From positions 2,981,001-3,045,000 of the forward strand of contig JAGTTD010000026.1 of the NCBI GenBank assembly GCA_018398585.1: a DNA stretch of 64,000 bases. Reading direction: 5' to 3'. The translations under genes were made by a program, and so were the position numbers. The notes under the pieces were generated by a model. The model had not been told where the DNA came from, ran no database searches, and saw only the letters and a list, made by a program, of their open reading frames with translations. Within the stretch, counting starts at the first letter, position 1. The number at the start of each line of letters is the position of its first letter. Below, piece after piece: positions 1 to 10,593 of this stretch. Source of the stretch: Simmondsia chinensis (lineage: Eukaryota; Streptophyta; Magnoliopsida; Caryophyllales; Simmondsiaceae).

Positions 1-404
1 CAATAGGCCGGGGGAAGGGAGGGAGAAGAGATGTGCGAGGGCAATGGCAATCCCAGGCCCGTCTCCTGATACTCTGACCATCAACATCAATAGTAATTTA
101 GCCCCATGCTCGACAAATCTCATGCCTTCATTCACTAACCTTAAACGAGGAATTATAGAGTACTCACAATCACTCATGACAGCTTTTGTCTGCTCAGGAA
201 AAGGATAAGCCTATTAGCTATGCCGTACTAAAGTGGTGCAAGCTCTATCACGTTGTGTATGCCAAGAAAATGAGGTATGTTCCCTTGATAATCTGGTCGA
301 GACCGCGGGAGCAATGACTCTAGTTGAGTAGTCTAGGATAACCTTTGAATTACTCTCTTGACAAGTACTATGTGAGATCCCCCATTAACTTGAGCTTGGA
401 CCAT
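1..404. other. unassigned sequence, probably LINE-derived
   Basis: No open frame or recognisable repeat stands out. It directly follows, on the minus strand, the LINE ORF1 remnant at 405-985, so it may be the decayed C-terminal part of the same ORF1. This is inference from position only. Confidence 0.25.
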
Positions 405-985
405 CTAATTAATAAGTGTTGGGAAGCAAGTGTCGATAAAAACCCTGCCTACATCAACGCATCCCATGGCTGAAGTCCTGAAATCCACTATGACGAACTT
501 TCCGCAGATCTTAGCGAGATTAGTAAAACATTCCTTAGACCAGCAGTGGATTGGCAATCCATGGATCTCAATCCAAACTCCTTTGTTAAGAGAGCCAAGG
601 GTCTCTCTTGCATATTTATACACCTTTTTGAATCTATGAAGTAGAATATCTTTGCGCGGACCAAGATAGGATTCCAATGAGTCACCAGAATTGCAAATCA
701 GGGTAAAGGTGGTAGGGCTTAACCCTCTAGGGGCTAAATTTTCAAATTATTCTCCATGATAAATGTGAGGACATTAGCCAAAGAATCATCATCAAATGAG
801 TGAGCAATTAATGCCTTGTTTAGCCAAGCCTCCACACGCTTGTTGGTATTTGATACCACAATCATTGGGCAGTTATGAGTCTCAGCAACCCTTAGACGAG
901 GCCTAAGGGTTGCATCGACTCGATCATAATCGGCCTCTAGAACATAGGGTCTTCGGTGAACCCCCGAGGGTGGCTGGTCCCAATT
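405..985 (-). pseudogene. LINE ORF1 fragment (DUF4283-like domain)
   Basis: Minus-strand reading gives, first around 720-860, a segment with NTNKRVEAWLNKALIAHS and LTFIMENNL, and then at 405-677 a segment with GVWIEIHGLPIHCWSKECF and FVIVDFRTSAM. Plant L1-type ORF1 proteins carry a DUF4283-like nucleic-acid-binding domain with this 'GLP..W..E....I....G.FV.VD..T' signature. The reading frame is broken by stops and frame changes, so this is a relic. The same two blocks recur in the same order and strand in the LINE ORF1 at 60187-62323, so both belong to one LINE family. No ORF2 is seen next to it. Confidence 0.7.
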
Positions 986-1986
986 AGCTGGAAAAGAGGA
1001 CGTGATTGGAGATATATTTTTTTTTTATAGATAACAATTAGTTATTGAGATGACGGTTTTTTTATTTTAGATTAATAACATAAAATATGTATATATTTTA
1101 CATTCAAATGAATCTAATAAAGAATATTTTTTTAATTTTTTTAAAAATATTTTTAACGTCATATTAACTTTGATTTTAAAGAAAATTATTTTTTTGTTTT
1201 TTTAAAAAAATCAGAATTTAATGATTTTGTTTTTAAAAAAATAAAAAAATAATCGTTCAACTTCTCTGCTAAATCTTTTTTTTTTTTTTTTTTTTTGAAT
1301 TTGAAATTTAAAATTTGAATTCAAACTTCTAGGTGACTAAGATTACATCTTATTTTTTAAATACTTATAAATCAAACACTTAGTGAAACCTTTTTGAGAG
1401 TATCAAACAGTTTTAGAACCAGAATTTCTATATCACTCTTTAAGTTGATTAGAATTCTTAAACTTGAAGAGATAACCTTTTTTTTAATTGAATTAACACT
1501 AGTATATGCTGAACAATAGTACTTTCTAGTCAATTTTCTTGAGTTATTTTGGAGTGAACTTGAGGAAGATAATTAGGAGAAAATTCACAAAGGAAAGCCG
1601 AGAAAATATTTTAAATATGGTTATTGAGATTTGTAAAATTTGAGGGAGGGAGGGATGTGAAAAAGTTAGCCATAAGTTTGATTTTGAATTTTTTTTTTTT
1701 TTTTTTTTTGAGAGAGAGAAGGGTGGCATTGGAGGCTATTGCCGGAGCATCAGCCATGTCGGTGCCAAAGCATCAGCCATTGTGACTTTTGAGATGCCTA
1801 ATGAAACAACTCTTGAATATAGAAGAGGGGAGAGAGAGAAAGAGAGAGAGCAAGAAAAGTGATTTTGTGTATTTTGTTATTTGATCTTTCGAATCTATTA
1901 TATAATTTGTTGAATTTTGGACTGATCATTAAAATTTAGGATTTAACTTTGAGAGACTTTGGAGTTTTTTTTTTTTTTTTTTTGAC
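986..1986. other. AT-rich spacer, possibly inverted Tat 3'-region debris
   Basis: Long T runs (about 1277-1296, 1689-1709 and 1966-1983) and a 'gaatttgaaatttaaaattt' stretch near 1297 resemble the reverse complement of the A-rich 3' region of the Tat element at 39.9-40 kb and 47.1 kb. A GA-rich tract lies near 1830-1855. No coding potential is seen. Its minus orientation agrees with that of the satellite block that follows. Confidence 0.35.
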
Positions 1987-2022
1987 GTTGCATCCCATTT
2001 TTGCATGAAAATGGGATGCAAC
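1987..2022. repeat. perfect 15-bp inverted repeat (hairpin)
   Basis: GTTGCATCCCATTTT at 1987-2001 is exactly complementary to AAAATGGGATGCAAC at 2008-2022, with a 6-nt loop (TGCATG). It stands at the edge of the 173-bp tandem array and uses the same 'gcatccc' words as that array. Confidence 0.85.
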
Positions 2023-2080
2023 ATTAGAAATCGGGAATTGACGTGCAATATAAGGTGCATCCCATTCTTTTTTCTTACGT

Positions 2081-2642
2081 ACACACACCCTTGTATGGAG
2101 ATGGAGCATCCCAAATGATCGCATCTTAGTATTGACCCCTATTTTTTTGTATAAAACCTCAACTGCTTGGCACATCATTCATCTATAAATTATCTTGCAT
2201 GCACATGCCCATACATGGAGATGAAGCACCGTGGATGTTGCATCCTAAAACCGTGCACACGCCCTTGTATGGAGATGGAGCATCCCGGATAATTGCATCT
2301 TAGTACTGACCCCTTCTTTTCATATGAAGCCTCAACTGCTTGGTACACCATTCATTATTAGATTATCTTACGTGCACATGCCCATACATGGAGATGGAGT
2401 ACTGTGGATGTTACATCGTAAAATCGTGCACATGCCTTTGCATGGAGATGGAGCATCTCGGATAATCGTGTCTTAATATTGACCCCTTCGTTTTGTTTGA
2501 AGCCTCAACTGCTTGGTACACCATTCATCCTCAGATTATCTTACGTGCGCAAGCCCATACATGGAGATGGAGCACCGTGGATGTTACATTCTAAAACCGT
2601 GCACACACCCTTGTATGGAGATAAAGTGCCCCGGATGACCGC
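2081..2642 (-). repeat. tandem satellite block, ~173-bp period, about 3.2 copies
   Basis: The anchor 'cccttgtatggagat' recurs at about 2088, 2262, 2436 and 2608, a step of 173-174 bp. Each unit contains two related half-blocks ('catacatggagatggagcac' and 'ccttgtatggagatggagca'), so it looks like a shorter unit with an internal duplication. Read on the minus strand it matches the 119-bp repeat of the array at 37150-38720 (shared words: accaaacggtgg/accaagcagttg, the gcgtgcgcacg region, agataatc). I infer one satellite family in two length forms. Confidence 0.8.
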
Positions 2643-3083
2643 GCCTCTGTCTTTTGCTTCAAAAACAGAAAACCCCCCTTACAAATAAAAGCACTCACAA
2701 AACCCCCTTACTTTTTAAAATTTATCACTTAACCCCCATGTAACTTATTTTTGACCATTTTGCCCCTAATGTTTAATTTTATTTTTAGAAAAAAGGTTTT
2801 ATATTATTAGACAAAAATTAGTTATTTTATGTTTTTAGCAAAACAAAAATAAGAAAATTTTTCTATATTTATAAAAATATAATTATTTTAAAATTTTCAG
2901 GAAAAAAATATTATGAGATAAAATATAACTTTTTTTTGGGTGAGGGGCAAAATGGTCAAAAAAATTTATTTGGGTGCAAAGCGAAAAATTTTCAAAAGTT
3001 AGGTGTTTAGTGAGTGATTTTATTTGTGAGGAGAGTTTTATATTTTTGAAGCAAAAATCAGAAGAGTTTTCTGTAATTTACCC
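2643..3083. mobile_element. foldback MITE with long inverted arms
   Basis: The left arm (~2650-2765: gcttcaaaaa, acaaataaaagcactcac, gaccattttgcccc) is the imperfect reverse complement of the right arm (~2944-3075: ggggcaaaatggtc, gtgagtgattttatttgt, tttttgaagc). The right end reads ctgtaatttaccc, giving a terminus of the GGGTAAATTACAG type seen in many plant MITEs. The outermost left end is missing or degraded, so no target-site duplication can be read. The MITE at 59600-60124 has related ends. Confidence 0.65.
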
Positions 3084-3410
3084 AAAATCCAATTTATAAC
3101 TAGCTAGGTTTTTTAAAAAAAATTTGAATTCAAAATTTAAATTTCAAAAAAAATAAAACAAAAAAAACTTCTTATTTTTTCTTTGAAGTAGTAACAGGAA
3201 AGGAAAGGAACATACCCAGTGCCTTAAGGGCTCCCGCCTACGCAGGGTCTGGGACTTTGATGCAGTAACCTTGTCGCAAAAAAAAAAAACATAAAAAAAT
3301 AAAAATAAAAAATAAAAAATAGATCAAAGGGAAAATCTTTTTATTTGATGTTAACTTGCAAATAAACATCTGAAATAAATAAAAAAAATTTCTATCTCAA
3401 ATCACATCAC
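3084..3410 (+). mobile_element. piece of a Tat-like element 3' region
   Basis: 'aatccaatttataactagctagg' near 3087 and 'gatgttaacttgcaaataaacatctgaaat' near 3348 match the 3' region of the complete Tat element at about 47850 and 48041-48070 in the same order. It is therefore the internal 3' end that belongs to the LTR at 4376-5632, although a separate sequence (3411-4317) lies between them. Confidence 0.65.
3215..3279 (-). mobile_element. Au-like SINE, 3'-half fragment
   Basis: 'cccagtgccttaagggctcccgcc...cgcagggtctggg' is the reverse complement of the Au-type SINE 3' half (…cagacc…ggagcccttgaggtactggg) seen in better copies at 18271-18392 and 50540-50663. Only about 65 bp are present, and no TSD is visible. 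Confidence 0.6.
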
Positions 3411-4317
3411 TGTTGGAAAAATAATACAAGCCAATATTAAGTATAATAAAAAAAATAATTTTTTAAGACCCGTTACTAGCATTTACCCGTAGCCGTTTCG
3501 GTCGTAAAAATTGTGACTATTGGAATTAATTAATAATATGGTTGTTAGAATTCATTACGCCCGTTTATAGCCGTTGCAATTTATTACATCTATTATTTTC
3601 CCGTAGCAATTGATTGGCCGGTTGTAATACTTCAAACCGTTTCCTACATTATTTTAATTTACTCCCCTTGTATCTTTCAGAGTATTTGATTTCACCTTCC
3701 ATTATAAATTCTCTCTCTCCCTCTCCCCAGAAACCCCCATCCCCTTCACTTCCCCTATTTTTTCTCGTCTCTCTCTCTGTTCAATCTCTCTCTCTCGCTG
3801 CGGCGACAGTGAGAGGAGACTGAGATGTGAACCTTGACTCGATGATCTTCAGCAGCCTCTTCTCCTCCGCTTTCTGCTAGTGTCGGCAGCTGCTTTGCTT
3901 TATCCCATTCTCCCTCCTCTGTTTTCTCTCCTCAGATTTGGGCAAAGTTCAAGGAACTCCTACCCGGCAATTAACGAGTGCACGTTAAGAGTCGGATCGC
4001 TTTAATCCTTGAGGATGGCCGCCGGTTATACTATGTTCACCGGAGCAATGGCAAAATCGCCTTTAGGACAGTGGCATTTACCATGGCACGATATCATCGT
4101 TTGTGAGATCTTTCTAATTACTCTCTCTTTTCGTTGTTATGATTAAATATTTATCAATTTTCTAACAATTATTTAATTACTATGTTTAGATTATTTTCAC
4201 TGTTATTTTACTGGAATTTTGCTCTAGATTTCTAGCAAAATTATTTACTGAAATTTTACTAACTATTTACTATAATTTGGTGAAGTTTTTCACTGCGATT
4301 AGACAATTTTTCTAACA
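3411..4317. mobile_element. candidate non-autonomous DNA transposon with captured sequence
   Basis: The segment interrupts the Tat 3' region. Its ends form an imperfect inverted repeat (TGTTGGAAAAAT at 3411, ATTTTTCTAACA at 4306-4317; 11 of 12 pair). Repeated words such as ccgttactagca, cccgtagcaatt and ccgttgcaattt at 3471-3620 look like subterminal repeats. The interior (3700-4110) is CT-rich then GC-richer, resembling a plant 5' leader and exon: 'gaggatggccgccgg' at 4011 and a GT-type donor after 4100. The TSD is unclear (cac/cac possible), and a 70-bp stretch of the Tat sequence is replaced, so a clean insertion is not proven. Confidence 0.35.
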
Positions 4318-4375
4318 CAAGTCAAGACATTAGGGTACAAAGTCACACCCATCCTGACTTGAAGTGGGGACAATT
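4318..4375 (+). mobile_element. Tat-like internal 3' end with polypurine tract
   Basis: 'tacaaagtcacacccatcctgacttgaagtggggacaatt' matches the sequence just before the 3' LTR of the complete element (48169-48207). The purine-rich 'gaagtgggga' is the likely plus-strand primer. Its presence shows that the LTR that follows is a 3' LTR and not a solo LTR. Confidence 0.75.
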
Positions 4376-5632
4376 TGTAGGCATGAAAATTTTATCGTGT
4401 TTATGAACTTTAAATTGGGCTGAAGAAAAGTCTAAGCCCAAACTACTTCCAAGTCGAGCCCGAACCCAAACATCTTACAAATAGAATACTCAAGCCCAAA
4501 ATGACTTCTAAGACAAACTAAAATAAAATCCCTAAACGTCCTTCAAGTCAAACCAAAATCCCTAAACGATTTTCAAGTCAAACCCGAGCACAAACAACTT
4601 TCAAGTCTAACTTAAGCCCAACCGACTTACAAGTCAAAATGAAAAACCCAAATGACTAGTAGGTCAAACCCAAAGCCGCAATAGTTTTAAAGTCAAACTA
4701 CAATCCCAGTACCTCAAGAGCTCCCGATTATGCAAGGTTTGGGGGGTAGAATGTACGCAGCCTTACTCCATCAGGGTGAGACCCTGACGAGAGGCTGTTT
4801 CCGAGGACCCCCAACCTGATGGATAGATGATAGTTCTGAAAAGCTCGTACGGAGAGTATGTATAGTATAGATATCATGCTAAGTAAGTATGTATGTAAAC
4901 AAGTAAACAAATAAACAAGGAAGCATATAAGCATATTTTCATATAATCAAGTGTGAGCATGGGAGCATAGCAACAAGAGCCAACGGTAAAGCCAACAAGC
5001 AAGCATCCATGGGAAAGATCTTTTATGCGACACAATGCAAATATATAGAGAGAATATAGCGTATATAGAGTATATAGAGAGAGAGGGAGTGAAATAGAAG
5101 GTAGAGAGAGAGAAAGTCAAACCCGCAAAATTTCAAGATTGATGTAAAAAAATAGGCTCGTAAAGTTTTTAAAGTAACTATAGTCCAGTCTTATGAAGTA
5201 AATCCCGTGATCAAAGCAAGGGCCCCTTTTTCTCTATAAATACGGGACCCTTACTTCAAAGGAGGAAATGAAATAAAAAAATTGTCAAGGAAGAGAAAAA
5301 CTCTCTCTTCATTCTCTCTCAAATTCTATCAGCTTCAAGTCATCCAATAAGAAGTTGACAAAGCATACCAAGCTTGTGCTCGATTTCTTCAAAGGTTCAG
5401 TTCTTGATTTTAGATAAAGTATCGTGCCTTGAATCAAGAGTTCAAGTTTGATCATCAACAAAATCAACCAAGTTCAGCAGCTGTGGAGATCGAATCAGAG
5501 GACTTTTCTTTATTGTTATTTTGAAAAGCATATTATAGAAATTGTGCCCACAAATATCAGTACAATTCTTAAGTTGTAATTTTGTGCATTTGTTTTGTAT
5601 CTTATCATTGTGATTTGAAATCGGTGTCCGCA
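4376..5632 (+). mobile_element. 3' LTR of a 5'-truncated Tat-like Ty3/gypsy element
   Basis: It starts TGTAGGCATGAAAATTTTAT and ends in GGTGTCCGCA, the counterparts of the LTR ends at 28158 and 29074. It shares the leader, the repeated 'acttccaagtcaaacc' motifs, the promoter-like 'tctctataaatacgggaccc' (5231-5250) and the 3' part with the LTRs of the complete element. About 150 bp of normal LTR are replaced by a ~410-bp stretch (4700-5110) that includes an Au SINE and a GA-rich tract (5047-5120). No primer-binding site follows, which agrees with a 3' LTR bordering flanking DNA. Confidence 0.8.
4699..4816 (-). mobile_element. Au-like SINE
   Basis: The reverse complement reads ggttgggggtcctcggaaac, then agcctctcgtcagggtctca, then gtaaggctgcgtacat and ctcttgaggtactgggattg. 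This is the Au SINE body with its 3' end pointing left. It lies within the LTR at 4376-5632 and therefore inserted after that LTR formed. The TTG tail is eroded to 'ttgtag'. Confidence 0.8.
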
Positions 5633-5955
5633 AACGCTTTCTATTTTTCCAATGTCACATTTAAACTCTCTAAAACTTTTCAATATCACATGATAATTTA
5701 ATGTTGTTGAAATTCATTAGTTTTTATTTAAGTAACATTTTTAGAAAAAGGAAAATGCTTAAAAATTTTTGATTTTAAATTTTAAATTTTTAAAAAAAAT
5801 TATAACATGTTTTAAATATCTAAAAGTTTTTAAATATTTTTAAAAATACTTTAAATATTTAGAATAATAATTATATATATTTAAAAATATTAATAAAATA
5901 CTTAGTATAATAATATATGTCCATAACTGTAAAATTTAATTTGTATCTTGAACAA
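5633..5955. other. AT-rich sequence, nothing recognised
   Basis: Very AT-rich with runs of A and T and 'aatttttaaatattt' words. I see no gene or structured repeat. Confidence 0.5.
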
Positions 5956-6258
5956 ATGGATGTCACAATAGCTTTACTTATATTGTGAGCTTGAGGACGA
6001 AATCCTCATCACTTAGCCTGAAGGGATCATAAAACTCGAAAAAGAAGACCATGTATGTTTGTTAAAGAAGTCCTTATACGGACTTAAGCACTCGCTAAGA
6101 CAATGGCATAGGCGATTTGCCCAATTCATGTTAGGAAAAACCTTTAATACATCTATGTATGATACATGTTTTTACTATAAGAACTCTGACTGTAATGATA
6201 TAGTTTATTTACTAATTTATTAAGATGAAATGTTATTTGTGAGTAGATCTATATATGA
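5956..6258 (+). pseudogene. Ty1/copia reverse transcriptase fragment
   Basis: The translation begins MDVTIALL, then after a one-base frame change gives CELEDEILIT, a TAG stop, PEGI, KEDHVCLLKKSLYGLKHS and LRQWHRRFAQFM. This is the conserved copia RT block 'MDVKTAFL..ELEEEI....PEGF…V..L.KSLYGLKQ.PRQW'. The catalytic YVDD position follows as Y-stop-DE (IY*DEMLFV), so the active site is destroyed. No LTRs or other pol domains flank it, so it is a stray scrap. Confidence 0.85.
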
Positions 6259-6840
6259 ATGAGATCCAGTCTTCCGTCTCTTTGCCTTTGAACAGTTGAG
6301 ATTGGCTCTTAGGGGTGTGACACATGTTGAGGCGAAGCTGTGTAAAATGGGGAGCATAAGAGAGAGAGAAAAGTAACCTGCATGTCATTTTGCCTTTTGA
6401 TTTTCTCTCTCTTCTTTCTTCTTTACTCTCCAAAACCCAACCCTAGATGCTGCTCCTTTTCTTGTTGCAATGTTCATGGTTTTAGTGTGAAGGCTCTTTA
6501 CATCTGGGTGTTTTTTGTAAGGTTTTAGACTTAGACGCCTAGAGTTTGTTGTATGCAATTCATTTATGCGTTGTATATGGTATGCAATTATAAATATTTT
6601 TTGATAGTGGATCAATGTTTCTAGTAATAGGGAGCCCTAAATTAGGACCATCTTTTTAGGGGATCAACCACTTAAAATCACGTGTTCTTTTTATTTACAT
6701 TTTACTTTGCATGCTCTATAAATCCTTTCGGCTGTAACTGATCTTAAGAGAAATCACCGACATATTATTCATATTAATATATATTTCGTGCAGCAATTAT
6801 TACTGAAAATATTTCCAACATGAAGGAGAGGTGATAAATG
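6259..6840. other. unassigned intergenic sequence
   Basis: A GA-rich patch (6358-6376) and a CT-rich patch (6400-6425) are present. No coding region or repeat could be supported. Confidence 0.4.
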
Positions 6841-7023
6841 CTAACCAAAATTGTAGGCGAAGTCAAACTTTTTCAAGGAAGAGGTTCTTTCATTAATGAC
6901 TACGAAGGTAGCCCACTTAGAAGCTATTGATTTTAAGATATCAGCTAACCATAGGAGCATGAGGAGGCCTGAAACTCCTATGCAAATAATTCTTGATTTG
7001 CGGGGGACAATGATTGTGAACAT
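6841..7023 (-). pseudogene. LINE ORF1 fragment (DUF4283-like domain)
   Basis: The minus-strand frame holds ICIGVSGLLMLLWLADILKS followed by IASKWATFVVINERTSSLKK and FDFAYNFG. This fits the DUF4283 pattern 'GVPLHAW.E..F..IAS.WG.FV.ID..T…FD.ARI'. Only about 60 codons are readable. It differs from the ORF1 family at 405-985 and 60187-62323, so it comes from another LINE lineage. Confidence 0.6.
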
Positions 7024-7932
7024 TTCCTGATAAACGTGAACATGGATGTGAGCTTACGCTGTTCATGATCGAAAATGTGTTCGAGCTGGAATTAGGAATC
7101 GCAAATGAGGATGAATTTTTTGTTGGAAGTTTTTTCTACTTAAGAAGAGAGAGATGGGGTCTGAAGATTCTTGGTTTTCGATTGAGCCAAGGGTATATAG
7201 TTAAAGACAATCTTGAATTATTGGATAAGGGGTCCCCGTTAATGATGTCTAGGTGTTGTATCGATGGCGCTGGGTGAGGGGGATACAACACGATGGGATG
7301 CGCTGTTTCGCGAAAATTAAGGGATGCAATGATTTGCATTGTTGCCAGCAAAGGTGATTGACCGAGAGACGAATAGAGGGAGGGTTGACAGGATTGTTGG
7401 TGAACTAAGTTGATTGGACTGCTTCTGCTGCATTTGATTTGCATTAGCTGGTGGAAGTGGAGCATTGCAGGAAAAGAGAGCATGATTCTTATTGAGAAAA
7501 GGAGGTCTGAGGATATCCTTAGGATGAATTTGCGTGCTACTTTGGCCATGATGAGGCTAAGAGTGATGGTGCAAGGGTGGATAGCAGCCATTGAGAAGTT
7601 ACTGAACATTCCTTATGTGTTGTGGAGACTGATGCCTACGTTATTAGGGCCGACAATATGCTAAATGTTGTGATCTCCTTATGGCTTTGGCAAAGGTGCT
7701 GAAACTAGAGTAGGTGGGTGGTAGAGGTTTTGCGTGCAAAGGGTTTTGCTTGCGGTGTAGATCTTGGTGGTGTACTACTGGCCTCAGCCCATTGAACAGT
7801 AATTCGTGCTCTGACAACCCACTTTCTATTATCCATGGCAATGGTATGGGAGGTCGAGCTCTAATGTCTCAAGCGAATAAACCCATACCTGAAAGGGTTG
7901 TTGACTCTCCTCCTTTTGGGACGAAGATGTCA
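7024..7932. other. unassigned sequence with short open frames on both strands
   Basis: Frames of 60-157 codons occur on both strands but none shows a known motif. Because it adjoins the LINE ORF1 fragment on the side where that ORF would continue toward its N terminus, part may be degraded LINE. The AAAAT at 7933-7937 is the target site of the next element. Confidence 0.3.
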
Positions 7933-7937
7933 AAAAT

Positions 7938-8312
7938 TGTTAGGAAAATTCGTAAAATAGGTATCAAAATCAGTCACTAGCTTCAAGGTGTGTAGCGAAC
8001 CACTTTCCTTAAGTCTTATTTCATGGATACCGAAATAGTCTTAGAGATACAATGAAACCCAATAACAAAGTGAGAGTAAGAGCGTAGAGAGGAAGAATGA
8101 CCAAGATCTAAGGATTGAGAGAATAAAGTTTTTCAAGTCATGTTTTTTATTGTTATTAATCATGAAAATGGAGGGCGTATTTATAGTTTTTTAAGTATCT
8201 TTTCATAAAGAGGCACATCACTTCATGAAAAGATATATCGCTTCAGAAGAAACACACCTCTTCACCCAAAAAAATCAAATCATCTTTTCTTTATTTTGAA
8301 AATGTACCAACA
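7938..8312 (-). repeat. copia 3' LTR (375 bp)
   Basis: Starts TGTTAGGAAAATTC and ends ACCAACA on the plus strand. It is related to the LTR at 10252-10593 over most of its length but with clear divergence and indels, so the insertion is not recent. Confidence 0.85.
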
Positions 8313-8879
8313 ATACCCCACCATTTTCAAAATACAAAATACATACATCCTCACACAAATTATACATCATCTCTGAATAAAAGGAAGTCTTTATGTATAA
8401 ATAAGAGTGTCTTCCGTTTGAACACTCACTTAGTAAAGACAAGTCACAATTATTCAGAGCAAAATGGTAGACTACGCTTTGAATTACATGAGTCCATTTG
8501 ACTAATCATACATGTCTCCACACTCAAGACTTACTCCCTACAGCATACCTTATTTTTGACTGACACATTTCGTGAGTGTCGTAGAGTCAAATTCATGTCA
8601 TTGGAACACTCCTTGAAAGGCCCAACTTCACGCTCATTTAGGTAGACCCAATTGATCATATTCCTAAAACATGACATTCAATAATTTCCTCGGGTCCATT
8701 AAGAGCATGCACTCATACTCCTTTTCCCTTTGTCACAGGCCACGAAGCACTACACCTGGGATGGAATTTTACCATTAGTGCTTGTAATCACACGGATGAT
8801 GAAACTTTGGTATTGAATGCAAGACCTAGCGTTTTACTAGGCGTTGGGTTGAAGGTCCATCATGGTTGATTAAAATTGA

Positions 8880-9650
8880 TGAGTTTTATCCATCTCTTTA
8901 CTCGTATTTATTACTAAGTCTCTAGCAAGGCTTTTCATTAAGGGATCTGCTAGATTGTGGCTTGCTTTTTTGAAGTCCACAATGATCAGTTAATCTTTCG
9001 TGAGTTGTTTTATATAACTATGTCCCACACTAACATGTCCAAACTTTCAATTATACACCTCACTCTTATGCATTTGAAAGCATGGTCTCACTATTACAAT
9101 GGATAGAAATAGGCGATGTTGGCTTAGGCGCAAAAGAGTCTTATCAAAACAATCCTTTAATCATTTTGCTTCCTTAATAATAGAAGTCAAAGAAATTAAC
9201 TCAACAATCATGGTGGATTTAATGATGCATGTCTGTTTCCTGAACCCCAAGAGAAACCAAACCCATCGAGTAGGAATACCCACTCACTTGTAGAAATGTA
9301 ATCCTCTTTATTTAAGATCCAATTGGGATCCGAGTATCCTTCTAAAACAAAAGGACACGCATTATAAGCAATACCATAATCCATGGTCATTACGGTACCT
9401 TATGTACCCAATACTAGTAAACTTTACTTGAATTATTAGTATATCTACTTAGATTTTCAACAACAAAGGCTATGTCAGGCTTTTTCATACTCCATTGTAC
9501 TACTGGAGTACCTTCATTTGATGCCAAATATCTGTACCAAATGCTAACATATCATCAACGTACAAACAGAAAATGATTTCTTTTTCATTATCAAACATGC
9601 CATTTATGAATTGATGAGATTTCATAGCCTCATCACAAAATCATACTCTA
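8880..9650 (-). pseudogene. copia RT C-terminus and RNase H remnant
   Basis: Minus-strand reading shows a YVDDMLAFGT block at about 9532-9562 (the catalytic copia RT motif), then GYSDPNWILNKEDYISTSEW (copia RNase H start, near 9290-9350) and finally NLADPLMKSLARDLV near 8910-8955, a typical copia RNase H C-terminus. Frameshifts and stops separate the blocks. Only the RT-to-RNase H order of a copia pol is kept; the RNase H part lies left of the duplication boundary and so was not copied. Confidence 0.8.
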
Positions 9651-10251
9651 TGACACAACAATATAATATTTGACCATTTATATTGTCTCTAGTTTATTGC
9701 ATTAGAAAAATTTATAAAAATCTAGACTGAAAGATTTCTCTTTCCATACTCTTTTACTTCTTCTAAGTGCTAGAGCCTTTTCAAGAATTTCTTCTCTCAC
9801 AACATGATTTTCATCCTATGACAAAGAAATATCATTTTTCATCAAATTTGAACTTTCGATCTAGGAAAAACTATTTCATCTTAATATAGTTTACTTAACA
9901 TTATCATAATGCACCATCACTTCGTCAATGTCAATGAAAGATTTAAAATCACTTTTGCATGCTCATCTATATTTACATTCAAGAAATTTAATTCATCCAC
10001 AATTAAATCATATAAATCATCATGCCATCAGCATCGAAACTAATGGGTAACTAAAAATAAATTATCATACTTCCATACTCAAATACTCTTAAAATTTGCC
10101 ACTATGATGTCTATTTGCATCATGACATACGGATATGAAATCACATAAGAAAATTACTTTCCATGTAAACATTGCACTCAATTGAATATATTAATATCTG
10201 TGACTTAGCACTAAGAGAAGCCATTTTCATGAATGAAATAAGTCTTAAAAT

Positions 10252-10593
10252 TGTTAGGAAAATTCATAAAAGAAGTATCAAAATTATACACCGGCCTTAA
10301 GCCATGTTGCGAATCACTTTCCTTAAAACTTATTTCACAGTACCAAAATAATTTTAGAGATACAATGAAACCTATAAACAAAGTGGAAGTAAGAGTGTAG
10401 AGAGGAAGGATAACCGAGAATTAAGGAATGAGAGAATGAAGTTTTTCAAGTCATTTTTTTTTTAATTGCCACTAATTAATCATGAGAATATGGAGGGGGT
10501 ATTTATACTTTTTAAAATATCTTTTTAGGAAGGCACACCACTTTACCTAAAAGACATCAAATTGTCTTTTGTTTATTTTAAAAAACATCAACA
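10252..10593 (-). repeat. copia 5' LTR (342 bp)
   Basis: Same ends as the LTR at 7938-8312 (TGTTAGGAAAATTC … CATCAACA). A near-identical duplicate lies at 14143-14484 within the second unit of the 3.9-kb tandem duplication. Confidence 0.85.

Larger units (their letters stand above)
7938..10593 (-). mobile_element. deleted Ty1/copia element with both LTRs
   Basis: Two related LTRs (7938-8312 and 10252-10593) flank about 1.9 kb of decayed internal sequence. The element is bounded by a perfect 5-bp TSD AAAAT (7933-7937 and 10594-10598). On the minus strand the purine-rich AAAATGGTGGGGTAT at 8313-8327 precedes the 3' LTR, as expected for a polypurine tract. Only the C-terminal RT and RNase H region of pol is recognisable; gag, integrase and most of RT are gone. 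The 5' part, from 9404, was copied by the later tandem duplication. Confidence 0.85.
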
